DNA of 64,000 nt from Sva-07 sp942492715. Lineage in GTDB: Bacteria > Actinomycetota > Acidimicrobiia > Acidimicrobiales > Ilumatobacteraceae. Shown here piece after piece: positions 24,789 to 34,624 of the stretch. A program made the position numbers and the translations under genes. Below the pieces are notes generated by a model. The model saw only the letters and a list, made by a program, of their open reading frames with translations. It had not been told where the DNA came from and made no database searches. Every line of letters starts with the position of its first letter. The stretch's first letter is position 1. The stretch spans positions 186,001 through 250,000 of the forward strand of contig CALOFW010000019.1 in assembly GCA_942492715.1 (NCBI GenBank), written 5' to 3'.

Positions 24789-24899
24789 GTCTGCGTCAGC
24801 ACGAATCGCCGCAACGAACATCGCCGCCGACGCAGATCTCGCTGCGCCCGTCTGCGTCAGCACGAATCGCCGCAACGAACATCGTCGCCGACGCAGATC
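24789..24899. repeat. Two 50-bp direct repeats, each an inverted-repeat element
   Basis: Copies at 24789-24838 and 24850-24899 differ at one base and are 11 bases apart. Each begins with TCTGCGTC and ends with its complement GACGCAGA, so each folds into a stem-loop with a 30-base interior. They fill the gap between the HD gene and the convergent MFS gene; no gene is seen there. Confidence 0.9.
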
Positions 24900-24935
24900 C
24901 CCGACGTCCCGTCGTGCTCCGGCACCGGCGGCTCG

Positions 24936-26222
24936 TCAGGTGGCGACCTGGTCGAGGTCGGAGGGGACGGCCTCGGCGAGTGTGCCGAGTTCGATCTGCT
25001 CCTGGACAGGCCGTTCGAGGAGTGCGTACCCGACGACGGTGGCCAACGTGACCACGCCCATGCAGACGATCGCCGGGCGCAATCCGATCGCCTCCGCCAG
25101 CAGACCGAGTGGCGCGGCGGCGATCCCGAACCCGGCGAAGCTCAACATCATCAGCGACTGCACACGGCCCTGGTGGGTGTCCTCGGTCATGTTGAGCGCG
25201 AGCGTGTTCGACAACGACTGGTAGCCCGTGGTTCCGGCGCCGACGAAGGCGACCACGACGAACGCGGTCAGGAACACCGGCGACAGGCCGAGTGCGATCA
25301 CCCCCACGCCGAAGGCGATGCCGGACACGACCATCAGACGCCACACGCCGGCACCGTCGGCGCGGCCCGCGAGCGGCACCGCGACGACGACCGCGCCGAT
25401 CGAACTCGCCGACATGATCAGCCCGACCCACCCGTCGGTCAGGTCGAAGTCGCCCTTGATCAGCGCGGGGATGAACGCGACGTAGTTGAAGCCGAACATG
25501 ATGATCACGAACGAGCTGAGCACCAGGCGCCGCAGATGGGGTCGGGCGCCCACGTAGCGCAGACCGTCGATGATCTCGGCGAGCGGCTTCGCCTTGGACG
25601 TGGCCCTCGGCTCGGCGCCGGCCGGGCAACGCAGCAGCAGGATGAAGGCGCCCAGGGAGAACAGCGCCGAGACGATGTAGGCGCCACCGATCCCGACCAG
25701 CGCGATTCCCGCCAGCGCGCCCGCAAGCGACGGCGCGAACACGCGTGTGCCGTTCATGCTCAGCATCGACAGGGTGATCGCATTGCCGAGCTGTTCGCGT
25801 CCGACGATCTCCGACGTGAAGGCGACCCGGGTCGGACCGTAGAAACCGAACGCGAGCCCCTGCGTCAGTGCGGCGACCAGCAACATCCAGAACTGCACCG
25901 TGTCGGTCACGACGACGACACCCATGCCCGCCGCGGCCGCCAGGATCGCCCCCTGGCTGACCAGCAGCACCTTGCGCTTCGGAAGGCGGTCGGCGGCGAC
26001 CCCGCCGAGAGGTGTCGACACGAGCAGCGCCAGTCCGAAGCAGAGGTAGACGAGTCCGAGTGCGCTCTCGCGCTCGGTGAGGTCCCAGGCGAGCACCCCG
26101 CGGAGCAGGAACTGCATCTGGACCGACATGAACGAGAACGTTCCCGCCCACCACAGCTTCTTGTACGCCGGGATGCGCAGCGACGAGAACGACGCGGCGA
26201 GGCCGACGCGGGCAGACGACAT
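24936..26222 (-). CDS. MFS transporter, EntS-like (MFS_3) exporter
   Basis: This 428-residue protein has about twelve hydrophobic helices. Features of MFS_3 exporters: loop 2-3 motif PLGGVAADRLPKRKVLL, the FYGPTRVAFTSEIVG loop, ALTQGLAFGF, and a second-half motif PLAGRADGAGVWRLM. Related proteins export siderophores or macrolides, but a substrate cannot be assigned here. ATG 26222 (MSSARVGLAASFSSLRIPAY) has a purine-rich site upstream; ATG 26240 is also in frame. It is transcribed after malic enzyme on the same strand, with a 72-base gap. Confidence 0.87.
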   Translation of the reverse strand: MSSARVGLAASFSSLRIPAYKKLWWAGTFSFMSVQMQFLLRGVLAWDLTERESALGLVYLCFGLALLVSTPLGGVAADRLPKRKVLLVSQGAILAAAAGMGVVVVTDTVQFWMLLVAALTQGLAFGFYGPTRVAFTSEIVGREQLGNAITLSMLSMNGTRVFAPSLAGALAGIALVGIGGAYIVSALFSLGAFILLLRCPAGAEPRATSKAKPLAEIIDGLRYVGARPHLRRLVLSSFVIIMFGFNYVAFIPALIKGDFDLTDGWVGLIMSASSIGAVVVAVPLAGRADGAGVWRLMVVSGIAFGVGVIALGLSPVFLTAFVVVAFVGAGTTGYQSLSNTLALNMTEDTHQGRVQSLMMLSFAGFGIAAAPLGLLAEAIGLRPAIVCMGVVTLATVVGYALLERPVQEQIELGTLAEAVPSDLDQVAT

Positions 26223-26294
26223 CAGGCCACCTTGCCCCATGCGGCGGCCGAGTTCACGCTCGGAGCCACGGCCCGCCTGTGACGCAGTGAGATT

Positions 26295-27545
<1,251 letters not shown>

Positions 27546-27652
27546 GGTCGGTCCTTCACAGAGGTGTCAGGGTGTGGTGAGCAGGGTTCACCGGAGACCA
27601 ACAGCGGTGGCCCGCCGCCGGTTTCCGGCTGGTCGGGCGAGTTCGACGATGC

Positions 27653-27781
27653 TCAGCGTTGCCGCTGGGCTCGTGTCCCCCGCCTGACCCGTACCGGAAT
27701 GAGTACGGGTGCGGGGCCGCGTGCTGCCAACGCTGCACCTGCTGCTGCTACGGCAGCAATGGCGGCGATGGCGATCAGCAC
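27653..27781 (-). CDS. Possible small membrane protein (42 aa)
   Basis: GTG 27781 opens a 42-codon frame: a 20-residue Ala/Ile/Val helix (LIAIAAIAAVAAAGAAL) followed by a basic tail rich in Arg. This fits a single-span membrane peptide with a positive cytoplasmic end. The site AGGG lies nine bases before the start. Unsupported by homology; it might be chance in GC-rich DNA. Confidence 0.3.
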   Translation of the reverse strand: MLIAIAAIAAVAAAGAALAARGPAPVLIPVRVRRGTRAQRQR

Positions 27782-27828
27782 GACATGAACCCTACCCGAT
27801 CGGCTCGGAGATGTGCTTCACTGATCTC

Positions 27829-28119
27829 ATGACCGACCTCGAAACGATGCCCGTCGAGCGTGTCGACGTCGACACCGACGAGATCACGGAGACCGGCGAA
27901 CCGACCTCAGCGCACATCGTCAAGACCAAGCGCGGCGAGAACGCCGCCGCCGTCGTGCTGGAGGCCCGCGTGATGGGAACGCCGATCGAGGCGTTGTGCG
28001 GGTTCGTGTGGGTGCCCTCACGTGACCCCAAGCAACTGCCGGTGTGCGAGAAGTGCAAGAGCGTCTACGAGATGTACAAGGCCTTCAACGACGGTCTGCG
28101 CGACACCCCGAACGACTGA
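27829..28119 (+). CDS. DUF3039 family protein (zinc-ribbon-like)
   Basis: This 96-residue protein is typical of DUF3039, conserved across actinobacteria: acidic N-terminus, HIVKTKRGENAAAVVLEARVMGTPIEALCG (in two parts), and a Cys-knuckle GFVWVPSRDP...CEKCK with three cysteines (ALCG, CEKC). It probably binds zinc; no function is known. Start ATG 27829; an in-frame ATG at 27811 is too close to upstream purines for a ribosome-binding site. It is followed ten bases later by the Nudix gene, so the two are likely co-transcribed. Confidence 0.85.
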   Translation: MTDLETMPVERVDVDTDEITETGEPTSAHIVKTKRGENAAAVVLEARVMGTPIEALCGFVWVPSRDPKQLPVCEKCKSVYEMYKAFNDGLRDTPND

Positions 28120-28129
28120 CGACCACCCG

Positions 28130-28633
28130 ATGACCGAACCACTGCCGGAGTTGCGGATCCGACAAGCCGTTCGCGCCCTGCTCGTGACCCCCGACCGGCA
28201 CATCCTGCTGGTCCGCTTCGAATTCCCGGACGCCACGGTCTGGTCGTTGCCCGGCGGCGGCATCGATCCGGGCGAGAGCCACCTCGACGCACTCCACCGG
28301 GAGCTGGTCGAGGAGGTCGGCCTGCACGATCCCGTCGTCGGTGCCCACGTCTGGAACCGAGAGCACATCATCCCGCACGAGGACGGGCTGTGGGACGGCC
28401 AGCAGGATCGCTACTACCTGGTGGAGGCGAGGGAGCGGTTCGATCCCGCCCCGGCACTCTCCTGGGAGCAGTTGCGCGCCGAGCGTCTCCACGAGTTGCG
28501 GTGGTGGCACCTCGACGAGATCGAGTCGGCGACCACCGACGGCGTGTGGTTCTCGCCCCGGCGCCTCGGCCCGCTCCTGCGCCAACTGCTGATCACCGGT
28601 CCACCGCCGTCCCCCCTCGACACCGGCATCTGA
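28130..28633 (+). CDS. Nudix hydrolase (167 aa)
   Basis: This is a Nudix-fold pyrophosphohydrolase. The Nudix box is intact: GGGIDPGESHLDALHRELVEEVGL (given in parts: GGGIDPGE, RELVEEVG). Substrate is not predictable from the sequence; the WxLPGGG approach strand and the later DRYYLVEA and LRWWHLDEI segments place it near MutT/NudG-like enzymes. ATG 28130, ten bases after the DUF3039 stop. Confidence 0.88.
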   Translation: MTEPLPELRIRQAVRALLVTPDRHILLVRFEFPDATVWSLPGGGIDPGESHLDALHRELVEEVGLHDPVVGAHVWNREHIIPHEDGLWDGQQDRYYLVEARERFDPAPALSWEQLRAERLHELRWWHLDEIESATTDGVWFSPRRLGPLLRQLLITGPPPSPLDTGI

Positions 28634-28665
28634 TCACGTCAGAGGCCGGACCCGCGAGGTGATCC

Positions 28666-29514
28666 TCAGCGGGTGTGGTGGCTGGTGCGGATGATGCAGG
28701 TCTGCTGGGCGGTGCCGATCAGGCGGCCGTCCTGGCTCCACAGGCGCAGCGAGCCATGGCCGATCGAACGGTGGAAGCCGTCGGCGGTGACGTCGAGCAG
28801 CACCCACTCCGACGGCTCCGGATCGATCACCCGCAGCGTGTTGTCGAGGCTCGTCCCGCCCGGCATCGCCCCGAGCGCCGCACACACCGCCAGAGGGATG
28901 ATGTCGGCGATGAACGCCTGGGTCGCCGGGCTGCCGATGAGGTGGTCGGGAATCCGGCACCACAACCCCAGCGGACCGGTCTGCGGGTTGTCGATCGCCT
29001 CGGCGGCCAACTTGCCCGCGGCCAGCCGCCGTTCGAGGTGGTCGAAGAAACTGCCGGCCACGATCGCCGAGAACGGCTCGGACATCGACGGGCACTCGAC
29101 CGGCGGCGGCACATCGGGCATCGAACCGAACCCGACCGCGTCGCCGCTGGGGCGATCGGTGTGTGCACACAGCGAGGTGAACACCGGGCGACCGTCGACC
29201 GTGCCGGTCACCTGCGCCTGGGTCGTCGCCTTGCCTGCAGCAGAGATCGCAACATCCAGGTCGATCACCTCGTCGGGCTCCGGACGCCCGATGAACTGTG
29301 TGGTGATCCACTGCAGCGGACGCCCGGTCACACATTCTGCCGCCTCGATCGACGCTGCGATCCCCGAACCGCCGTAGAGGAAGCCGAACGGCGTGCAGAG
29401 CTCCTTGCGAGCGCGTAGCTGGAGTCGATGCGGATCGTCGGTCGGCTGGAGGTCGAGGAGATCGAACGTGGGGAGCACGGCGAGACGATCCCAGAGCCGA
29501 CGCCATTCCGGCAA
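28666..29514 (-). CDS. Acyl-CoA thioesterase (TesB-like, double hot-dog)
   Basis: About 282 residues. Two hot-dog halves are visible: PFGFLYGGSGIAASIEAAE ... VTGRPLQWITTQFIGRP ... VFTSLCAHTD, and SFFDHLERRLAAG ... GLWCRIPDH ... SLDNTLRVIDPEPSEWVLLD ... GHGSLRLWSQDGRLIGTAQQT. The second half matches TesB-type catalytic regions (Asp in SLDNT, Gln/Thr near the end). Family members hydrolyse acyl-CoA. The start is uncertain: TTG 29514 (LPEWRRLWDRL) fits the domain start, 26 bases after the upstream gene; no ATG or GTG is near. Confidence 0.75.
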   Translation of the reverse strand: MPEWRRLWDRLAVLPTFDLLDLQPTDDPHRLQLRARKELCTPFGFLYGGSGIAASIEAAECVTGRPLQWITTQFIGRPEPDEVIDLDVAISAAGKATTQAQVTGTVDGRPVFTSLCAHTDRPSGDAVGFGSMPDVPPPVECPSMSEPFSAIVAGSFFDHLERRLAAGKLAAEAIDNPQTGPLGLWCRIPDHLIGSPATQAFIADIIPLAVCAALGAMPGGTSLDNTLRVIDPEPSEWVLLDVTADGFHRSIGHGSLRLWSQDGRLIGTAQQTCIIRTSHHTR

Positions 29515-29540
29515 ACCGGAACCCGCGTGATGTGTCTGGC

Positions 29541-30194
29541 TCAGTCCGAGGCTCGTCGACGCTGACCGAGCCGGTCGGAGCCGGCGTCGATGCCGGGCAA
29601 CTGCGGTTCGAATCGCCCGGCATGAGCGGCCACGAGGTCGCTGACGATCGCCTCGACCTCGACCCACGACGACGCCCGCGGTCCCACCAGTGACCGGTTG
29701 TACGGCTGGTCGAACACGATGGTCGTGTTGCCGAGCGCCCGCAGCTGCTCGACATTGTGCGGCGCATCATCGATGTAGGCATCGGCGTCAGCCTCGGGCT
29801 TGGCGCCGAGGAAGCACAGGTCGCGGTAGGGGATGCGGTTGGCGTCGAGCCAGGCAGCGGTGTCGCCGACCGCCTTCTCGTGGCCCCAGTTGACGTACAG
29901 GCGATGGGTGATGATGCGGATCCAGACCCCGGCATCGGAGAGTCGCCAGAGGGCGTCGGCGGCGCCGTCGATCACATCCATCGTGCGGAACATGTCGTAC
30001 TCCATGACGGCGACGCGGTGGAGTTCTGAATATTCGCCGGGGCCGAGGCCCCACTCGGCGAAGTCCCACGATCGGTCGAGGGGCAGCGTGTCGGGGTCGA
30101 TCCCACGGATCTCCGCGAGGATGTCACGAAAGCGCCGTGTGTGGTCCGCCACGACACCGTCGAGGTCGACCCCGAGTGTGAACGACCCGCTCAT
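29541..30194 (-). CDS. 5'-nucleotidase-like HAD hydrolase (NT5C family), copy A
   Basis: This 217-residue protein belongs to the HAD 5'(3')-deoxyribonucleotidase group. Motif I is GVDLDGVVADHTRRF (nucleophile Asp and general acid Asp); motif II Thr is in RIITHRLY; motif III/IV is AYIDDAPHNVEQL. It would remove phosphate from nucleoside monophosphates, or an unknown small phosphate ester. ATG 30194 (MSGSFTLGVDLDG) is preferred to 30203. It is divergent from a related gene starting 53 bases away (30248). Confidence 0.8.
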   Translation of the reverse strand: MSGSFTLGVDLDGVVADHTRRFRDILAEIRGIDPDTLPLDRSWDFAEWGLGPGEYSELHRVAVMEYDMFRTMDVIDGAADALWRLSDAGVWIRIITHRLYVNWGHEKAVGDTAAWLDANRIPYRDLCFLGAKPEADADAYIDDAPHNVEQLRALGNTTIVFDQPYNRSLVGPRASSWVEVEAIVSDLVAAHAGRFEPQLPGIDAGSDRLGQRRRASD

Positions 30195-30247
30195 GCGCGG
30201 CATCCGAGGGTCGTGATCATCGCTCCAGCCTGCCAGAGTGGTGCGCC

Positions 30248-30832
30248 ATGGCGGACAGTTCGCGACACAGCCGGCTCCGGCTGGGGATCGACCTCGACGG
30301 CGTCGTCGCCGACTTCAACGCCGGGTGGATCTCCCGGTACAACGGTGACTTCGGCGCCGACCTGCTTCCCGAGCACGTCGACATCTGGGATGCGCCGACG
30401 CTCCTCACCCATTTCACCGACATGCGCGAGTTCTGGTCGTGGGCCCGCACGAGCGGCGACGGGGCGAGCATCTTCCGCATCCTCGAGCCGTACCACGGTG
30501 CGATCGAGGCGCTGCACCGTCTCGCCGAACGACATCGAATCGTGATCGTCACGACCAAGCCCGACTTCGCCGTGCACGACACCTTCGAGTGGCTCGCCCA
30601 GCACCGCGTCCCGACGACCGAGGTGCACATCGTCGACGACAAGACGACCGTCGACTGCGATGTCTATCTCGACGACGCCGACCACAACTTGAGCTCGTTG
30701 CGGGCCGCTCGTGCCGACGCCGTGGTGTGCCGGTACGTCCGGCCGTGGAACGGCGCTCACCCTGGCGTGGTCGACGTCGACGATTGGGCCGGCTTCGAGC
30801 AGGTCGTCGACGCCCGCGTTACCGGAACGTGA
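30248..30832 (+). CDS. 5'-nucleotidase-like HAD hydrolase (NT5C family), copy B
   Basis: This 194-residue HAD protein has motif I GIDLDGVVADFNAGW, motif II Thr in IVIVTTKPDF, and motif III/IV DVYLDDADHNLSSL. It is a diverged paralogue of the gene at 29541-30194, sharing LGxDLDGVVAD and the IDDAxHN-type end. The two genes face away from each other with 53 bases between starts, so a shared control region is likely. Substrate unknown. Confidence 0.8.
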   Translation: MADSSRHSRLRLGIDLDGVVADFNAGWISRYNGDFGADLLPEHVDIWDAPTLLTHFTDMREFWSWARTSGDGASIFRILEPYHGAIEALHRLAERHRIVIVTTKPDFAVHDTFEWLAQHRVPTTEVHIVDDKTTVDCDVYLDDADHNLSSLRAARADAVVCRYVRPWNGAHPGVVDVDDWAGFEQVVDARVTGT

Positions 30833-30915
30833 ACGGTGCGCGACTCAGTTCAATCGGTCGCGAATGGTCCGCTACGGTCGAGCGCATCCGCCAGCAACCC
30901 AGGAGAACCATCACC

Positions 30916-31950
30916 ATGAGGTCCCGCAAGCTCATTGCCGCGTGCGCCGCACTCGGCCTCGTCGTCGCCGCCTGTGGCAGTGACGACGATTCGTCGGATT
31001 CCGCTGCCGACACCACCGAAGCGCCCGACACCACCGACGGCACGGGCGACGTACCCGACGACTGGCCCGACGAGATCGTGTTCACCCTGACCCCGTCGCA
31101 GGAGACCGGGGGCCTGATCGAGACCGCCGAGCCGCTCGCCGAACTGCTTTCCGCCGAGCTCGGTATCGACGTGACACCGCTGGTGCCGACCGACTACTCG
31201 GGAGTGATCGTCGCCCTCGAATCGGGCCAGGCCCAGGTCGCCGGCGGTCTCGGACCGCGCCAGATGGTCCAGGCCGAGGAGCAGGCCGACGCAGAGCTCA
31301 TCCTCCAGGCGGAGCGCTTCGGCTCGCTGCTCTACGTCACCCAGTGGTTCACCAACGACCCCGACACGTACTGCGACGACGAGCCGGTCGCCGACGAGGA
31401 CGGCTACCTGTTCTGCAACGGTGTCCTCGACGCCTCCGGGCCCGAGGCGGGCCCGATCGGTGCCGACAAGCTGGCGCTGCTCGAAGGCCAGACCGTGTCG
31501 TTCGTCGATCAGGGATCGACCTCGGGGTACGCGATCCCGGCGTTGCAGCTGAGCGAGGCCGGCATCGACCCAATCGACGGGATCGACGGCCTCTTCGCCG
31601 GCGGCCACGACGGCTCGGTCCAGGCGGTGTACGACGGCGACGCCGTCGTCGGCGTGTCGTACAACGATGCACGTGGAGACATCGTCGAGACATCGCCGGA
31701 CGTCGGCGAGAAGGTCGTCGTGTTCGGCTGGTCGGGCCCGATCCCGAACGACGGGTTCGCAGTCGCCAGCGACCTACCCGATTCGCTGGTCGAGGCGATC
31801 ACCGCAGCCTTCGTCTCCATCTCCGACACCGAAGAGGGAGCTGTACTCCTGTCGGAGCTGTACAACATCGACGCCCTCGTGCCGGTCACGTCGAGCGACT
31901 ACGACGTGATTCGCGATCTCGAAACGCAGCTCGGCGACCTCCTCGAGTGA
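30916..31950 (+). CDS. phnD: Phosphonate-type ABC transporter, substrate-binding lipoprotein
   Basis: This 344-residue PhnD-family protein has a signal peptide with lipobox (LGLVVAACGSDDD), an acidic linker, then FTLTPSQETGGLIETAEPLAELLSAELG (in parts) and GVIVALESGQAQVAGGLGPRQMV, the PhnD-type binding-pocket pattern. VDQGSTSGYAIPAL is the conserved segment that contacts the phosphonate or phosphite group. AGGAG (30901-30905) precedes ATG 30916. First gene of phnDCEE; no C-P lyase or phosphonatase genes follow, so the ligand may be phosphite, phosphate or a phosphonate processed elsewhere. Confidence 0.88.
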   Translation: MRSRKLIAACAALGLVVAACGSDDDSSDSAADTTEAPDTTDGTGDVPDDWPDEIVFTLTPSQETGGLIETAEPLAELLSAELGIDVTPLVPTDYSGVIVALESGQAQVAGGLGPRQMVQAEEQADAELILQAERFGSLLYVTQWFTNDPDTYCDDEPVADEDGYLFCNGVLDASGPEAGPIGADKLALLEGQTVSFVDQGSTSGYAIPALQLSEAGIDPIDGIDGLFAGGHDGSVQAVYDGDAVVGVSYNDARGDIVETSPDVGEKVVVFGWSGPIPNDGFAVASDLPDSLVEAITAAFVSISDTEEGAVLLSELYNIDALVPVTSSDYDVIRDLETQLGDLLE

Positions 31951-31961
31951 CCACACCGCCG

Positions 31962-32000
31962 CCGGTGTGCGAGTCGTGCTCGCCACGACTCGCACACCGG
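31962..32000. promoter_or_regulatory. 17-bp perfect hairpin between phnD and phnC
   Basis: Arms 31962-31978 and 31984-32000 are exact complements around a 5-base loop (CTCGC). The hairpin starts 11 bases after the phnD stop and ends 27 bases before phnC. No T-run follows, so it may act as an attenuator or as a 3' stabiliser for the phnD message. Confidence 0.75.
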
Positions 32001-32027
32001 TCGGCGCGTCGATGAGAGGATGACAAA

Positions 32028-32804
32028 ATGATCCGATTCGAGCAGGCGTCGGTCACCTATACGGGCGGCGTCGCCGCGATGAAGGACCTCGACCTCACGA
32101 TCGAGCCCGGTGAGTTCGTCGTGATCGTCGGCCTGTCCGGTGCCGGCAAGTCGACGTTGATCCGGGCGATCAACGGGCTCGTCCCGTTGACCTCGGGCCG
32201 ACTGGAGGTCAACGGCGTCCAGGTCCCTGAGCTCAACCGACGTGAGCTGAGAAATCTGCGCGCCGACATCGGCATGATCTTCCAGGGCTTCAACCTGGTC
32301 GACCGCACCACCGTGTTGCGCAACGTGCTGATGGGTCGCCTGCACGAGGTGCCGACGTGGCGAACGCTCCTCGCTCGCTACACCCAAGCCGACATCGACA
32401 TCGCCGCCCGCGCCCTCGCGCGCGTCGAGATCATCGAGAAGGCGTGGGTGCGGGCGAGCGACCTGTCCGGCGGTCAGCGCCAGCGCGTCGGCATCGCCCG
32501 AGCCCTTGCGCAGGAGCCATCGATCCTCCTCGCCGACGAACCGGTCGCGTCGCTCGACCCGCCGACGAGCCACGTCGTGATGCGGTACCTCCAGCAGATC
32601 GGGCGCGAACTCGGCATCACCGTGATCGTCAACCTCCACTTCCTCGATCTCGCCACCGCCTACGCCGACCGGATCGTCGGGTTGCGCGACGGTGTGCTGG
32701 TCTTCGACGGTCCGGGCAGCGAGTGCGACGCCCAGGTGTTCGAGGACATCTACGGCCGGAGCCTCACCGCCGACGACACGATGACCAAGCGCGCCGCGTT
32801 GTGA
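32028..32804 (+). CDS. phnC: Phosphonate-type ABC transporter ATP-binding protein
   Basis: This 258-residue ATPase has Walker A GLSGAGKST, the family Q-loop IFQGFNLVDRTTVLRNVLMGRL (first part IFQGFNLVDR), signature LSGGQRQRVGIARAL, Walker B ILLADEPVASLDP and H-loop NLHFLDLA. The phrase RTTVLRNVLMGRL is characteristic of PhnC. It energises import of the phnD ligand. Its stop overlaps the first phnE by four bases (GTGA at 32801-32804). Confidence 0.92.
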   Translation: MIRFEQASVTYTGGVAAMKDLDLTIEPGEFVVIVGLSGAGKSTLIRAINGLVPLTSGRLEVNGVQVPELNRRELRNLRADIGMIFQGFNLVDRTTVLRNVLMGRLHEVPTWRTLLARYTQADIDIAARALARVEIIEKAWVRASDLSGGQRQRVGIARALAQEPSILLADEPVASLDPPTSHVVMRYLQQIGRELGITVIVNLHFLDLATAYADRIVGLRDGVLVFDGPGSECDAQVFEDIYGRSLTADDTMTKRAAL

Positions 32805-33637
32805 GCGCTCCGGGCACAACCGAGCCCGACGCTGCGACGTCAGACCGACCAGTACCCGAGCTCCCACCGAAGCCCGGACCGTCGTGGTTCGCGATCGGCG
32901 GCACGATCGGCGCGATCGTGATGACCGTTGTCACCGCGCGCTCGGTCGGGTTCTCGTTCAGCGATGTCTGGTCGAACCTCAGCCGCAAGAACTCGGTCAT
33001 CGAGGGGGCGCTCCGCCCCGACTGGAGCCAGCTCTGGTCCGACCGGTCACGATCGGCGTTCATCGAGACCCTCCAGCTTGCGGTACTCGGCACGGTCGTC
33101 GGCGCAACCCTCGCCCTCCCGCTGGCGCTCTGGACGACCAAGTTCGGCAACCCCAATCGCTTCCTGCGCACCATCGTGCGCAGCTTCAACAACGTCATCC
33201 GATCGATCCCCGACCTGCTCTGGGCGCTGATCTTCGTCACCGCGGTCGGCATCGGTGCGCTCAGCGGTCTGCTCGCCCTCATCTTCTTCTCGCTCGCGGT
33301 CACCACGAAGCTCACCTCCGACATCCTCGACGGCATCGACATGGGCCCGGTCGAGGCGGCGAACGCGAGCGGCGCGGGCCTCAACCAGATGTTGCGCACC
33401 GCGGTCGTGCCCCAGATCCTGCCGTCGTACGCCTCGTTCGTGCTCTACAACTTCGAGCTCAACCTGCGCGCCTCGGCGGTGCTCGGCCTCGTCGGCGCCG
33501 GCGGCATCGGTGCGCGCATCGAGTTCTTCCGCGGGCGCGGCCAGTGGGAAGAGCTGTGGGGCCTGGTGTTCATGTTCTTCCTCGTCGTGCTGATCGTCGA
33601 GCGGATCTCGGTGTCGTTGCGCCGGAGGTTGGTGTGA
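32801..33637 (+). CDS. phnE: Phosphonate-type ABC transporter permease 1
   Basis: This 278-residue permease has about six helices. The cytoplasmic coupling motif is MGPVEAANASGAGLNQMLRTAVVPQILP (in parts: VEAANASGAG, VVPQILP), followed by NLRASAVLGLVGAGGIG, the PhnE hallmark. GTG 32801 overlaps phnC; the longer frame back to 32357 is a shadow. It pairs with the second phnE through another GTGA overlap (33634-33637). Confidence 0.9.
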   Translation: MSAPGTTEPDAATSDRPVPELPPKPGPSWFAIGGTIGAIVMTVVTARSVGFSFSDVWSNLSRKNSVIEGALRPDWSQLWSDRSRSAFIETLQLAVLGTVVGATLALPLALWTTKFGNPNRFLRTIVRSFNNVIRSIPDLLWALIFVTAVGIGALSGLLALIFFSLAVTTKLTSDILDGIDMGPVEAANASGAGLNQMLRTAVVPQILPSYASFVLYNFELNLRASAVLGLVGAGGIGARIEFFRGRGQWEELWGLVFMFFLVVLIVERISVSLRRRLV

Positions 33638-34548
33638 ACAGGCCGGTTCCCGCCCTGCCGCCCAGGCCGGTCGATCGATACAAGTGGTTCTTCACCGCCG
33701 GCGTCGTCGCCGTCACGCTCTGGTCGGCGCTGGGCCTGGAGGCGAAGTGGAGCCGGCTCGCCGAGGCGCCGAGCGATCTGTGGACCCTCAGCCGGGTCAT
33801 GTTCACCAACATGGAGGCCGCCGACTTCCCCGACCTCATGAGGGCGATGTGGGAGTCGGTGTCGATCGCGTGGATGGGCACCCTGATCGCCTCGGTGTTC
33901 GCGATCCCGATGTCGTTCCTCGCAGCGGAGAACCTCGTGGGTCGGCCGGTCGCCTGGGTGACGCGGCAGGTGCTCAACCTGCTGCGGGCGATCCCCGAGG
34001 TGATCCTGGCCCTCGTGTTCATCCCCGTGTTCGGGCTGTCGCCGATGGCCGGGGTGATGGCGATCGGCATCGGCTCGATCGGCACGCTCGGCAAGCTGTT
34101 CTACGAGATCATCGAGGGCATCAAGGACGAACCGATCGAGGCGTCCGATGCGGTCGGGGCCTCCCGGCTGCAGCGCCTCCGCTGGGGTGTGCTCCCACAG
34201 GTCACCCCCGAGCTGGCATCGCTCGTGCTGTACCGGTTCGAGGTCAACATCCGCGCCTCGGCGGTGCTCGGCGTCGTCGGCGCCGGTGGCATCGGCGGCG
34301 ATCTCCGACAGGCGCTGCTCTTCAAGGACTTCGGTACCGCCGGGCTCGGCCTGATCATCATCGTGGTCGGCACGATCGCCGTCGACACCGTGTCGGGCGC
34401 GGTGCGGCGCCGGATCGTCGCCGGGCCGACCGGAGGCAGCGGAGGGTCGTCGTTGTGGCCGCCTGAGCGTCTCCCCATCTTCTCGCGTCGGTGGGCGACG
34501 GGGGTCGACACGCTGACCACCGTCGCCGAGTCGCCGTCGCCGCGCTGA
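33634..34548 (+). CDS. phnE: Phosphonate-type ABC transporter permease 2
   Basis: This 304-residue permease is homologous to its upstream neighbour: IEASDAVGASRLQRLRWGVLPQ (coupling motif) and NIRASAVLGVVGAGGIGG. GTG 33634 overlaps the phnE1 stop. The C-terminal ~35 residues after the last helix (GPTGGSGGSSLWPPERLP...) are an extra tail, rich in Gly/Ser/Pro. The two permeases would form a heterodimeric channel, as in phosphite (PtxC-like) and some phosphonate systems. Confidence 0.88.
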   Translation: MNRPVPALPPRPVDRYKWFFTAGVVAVTLWSALGLEAKWSRLAEAPSDLWTLSRVMFTNMEAADFPDLMRAMWESVSIAWMGTLIASVFAIPMSFLAAENLVGRPVAWVTRQVLNLLRAIPEVILALVFIPVFGLSPMAGVMAIGIGSIGTLGKLFYEIIEGIKDEPIEASDAVGASRLQRLRWGVLPQVTPELASLVLYRFEVNIRASAVLGVVGAGGIGGDLRQALLFKDFGTAGLGLIIIVVGTIAVDTVSGAVRRRIVAGPTGGSGGSSLWPPERLPIFSRRWATGVDTLTTVAESPSPR

Positions 34549-34624
34549 GGGCCGGTCCACTTCGCCCGAGCGATCGAGCTGAGCCGCAGGAGCGACCGAG
34601 TGCGGTCACCTAGGGTCGGCGGCC

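Noticed and set aside
24789..24899. CRISPR array
   Set aside because: Only two repeats with an 11-bp spacer, and the repeats are long inverted repeats; no cas genes.
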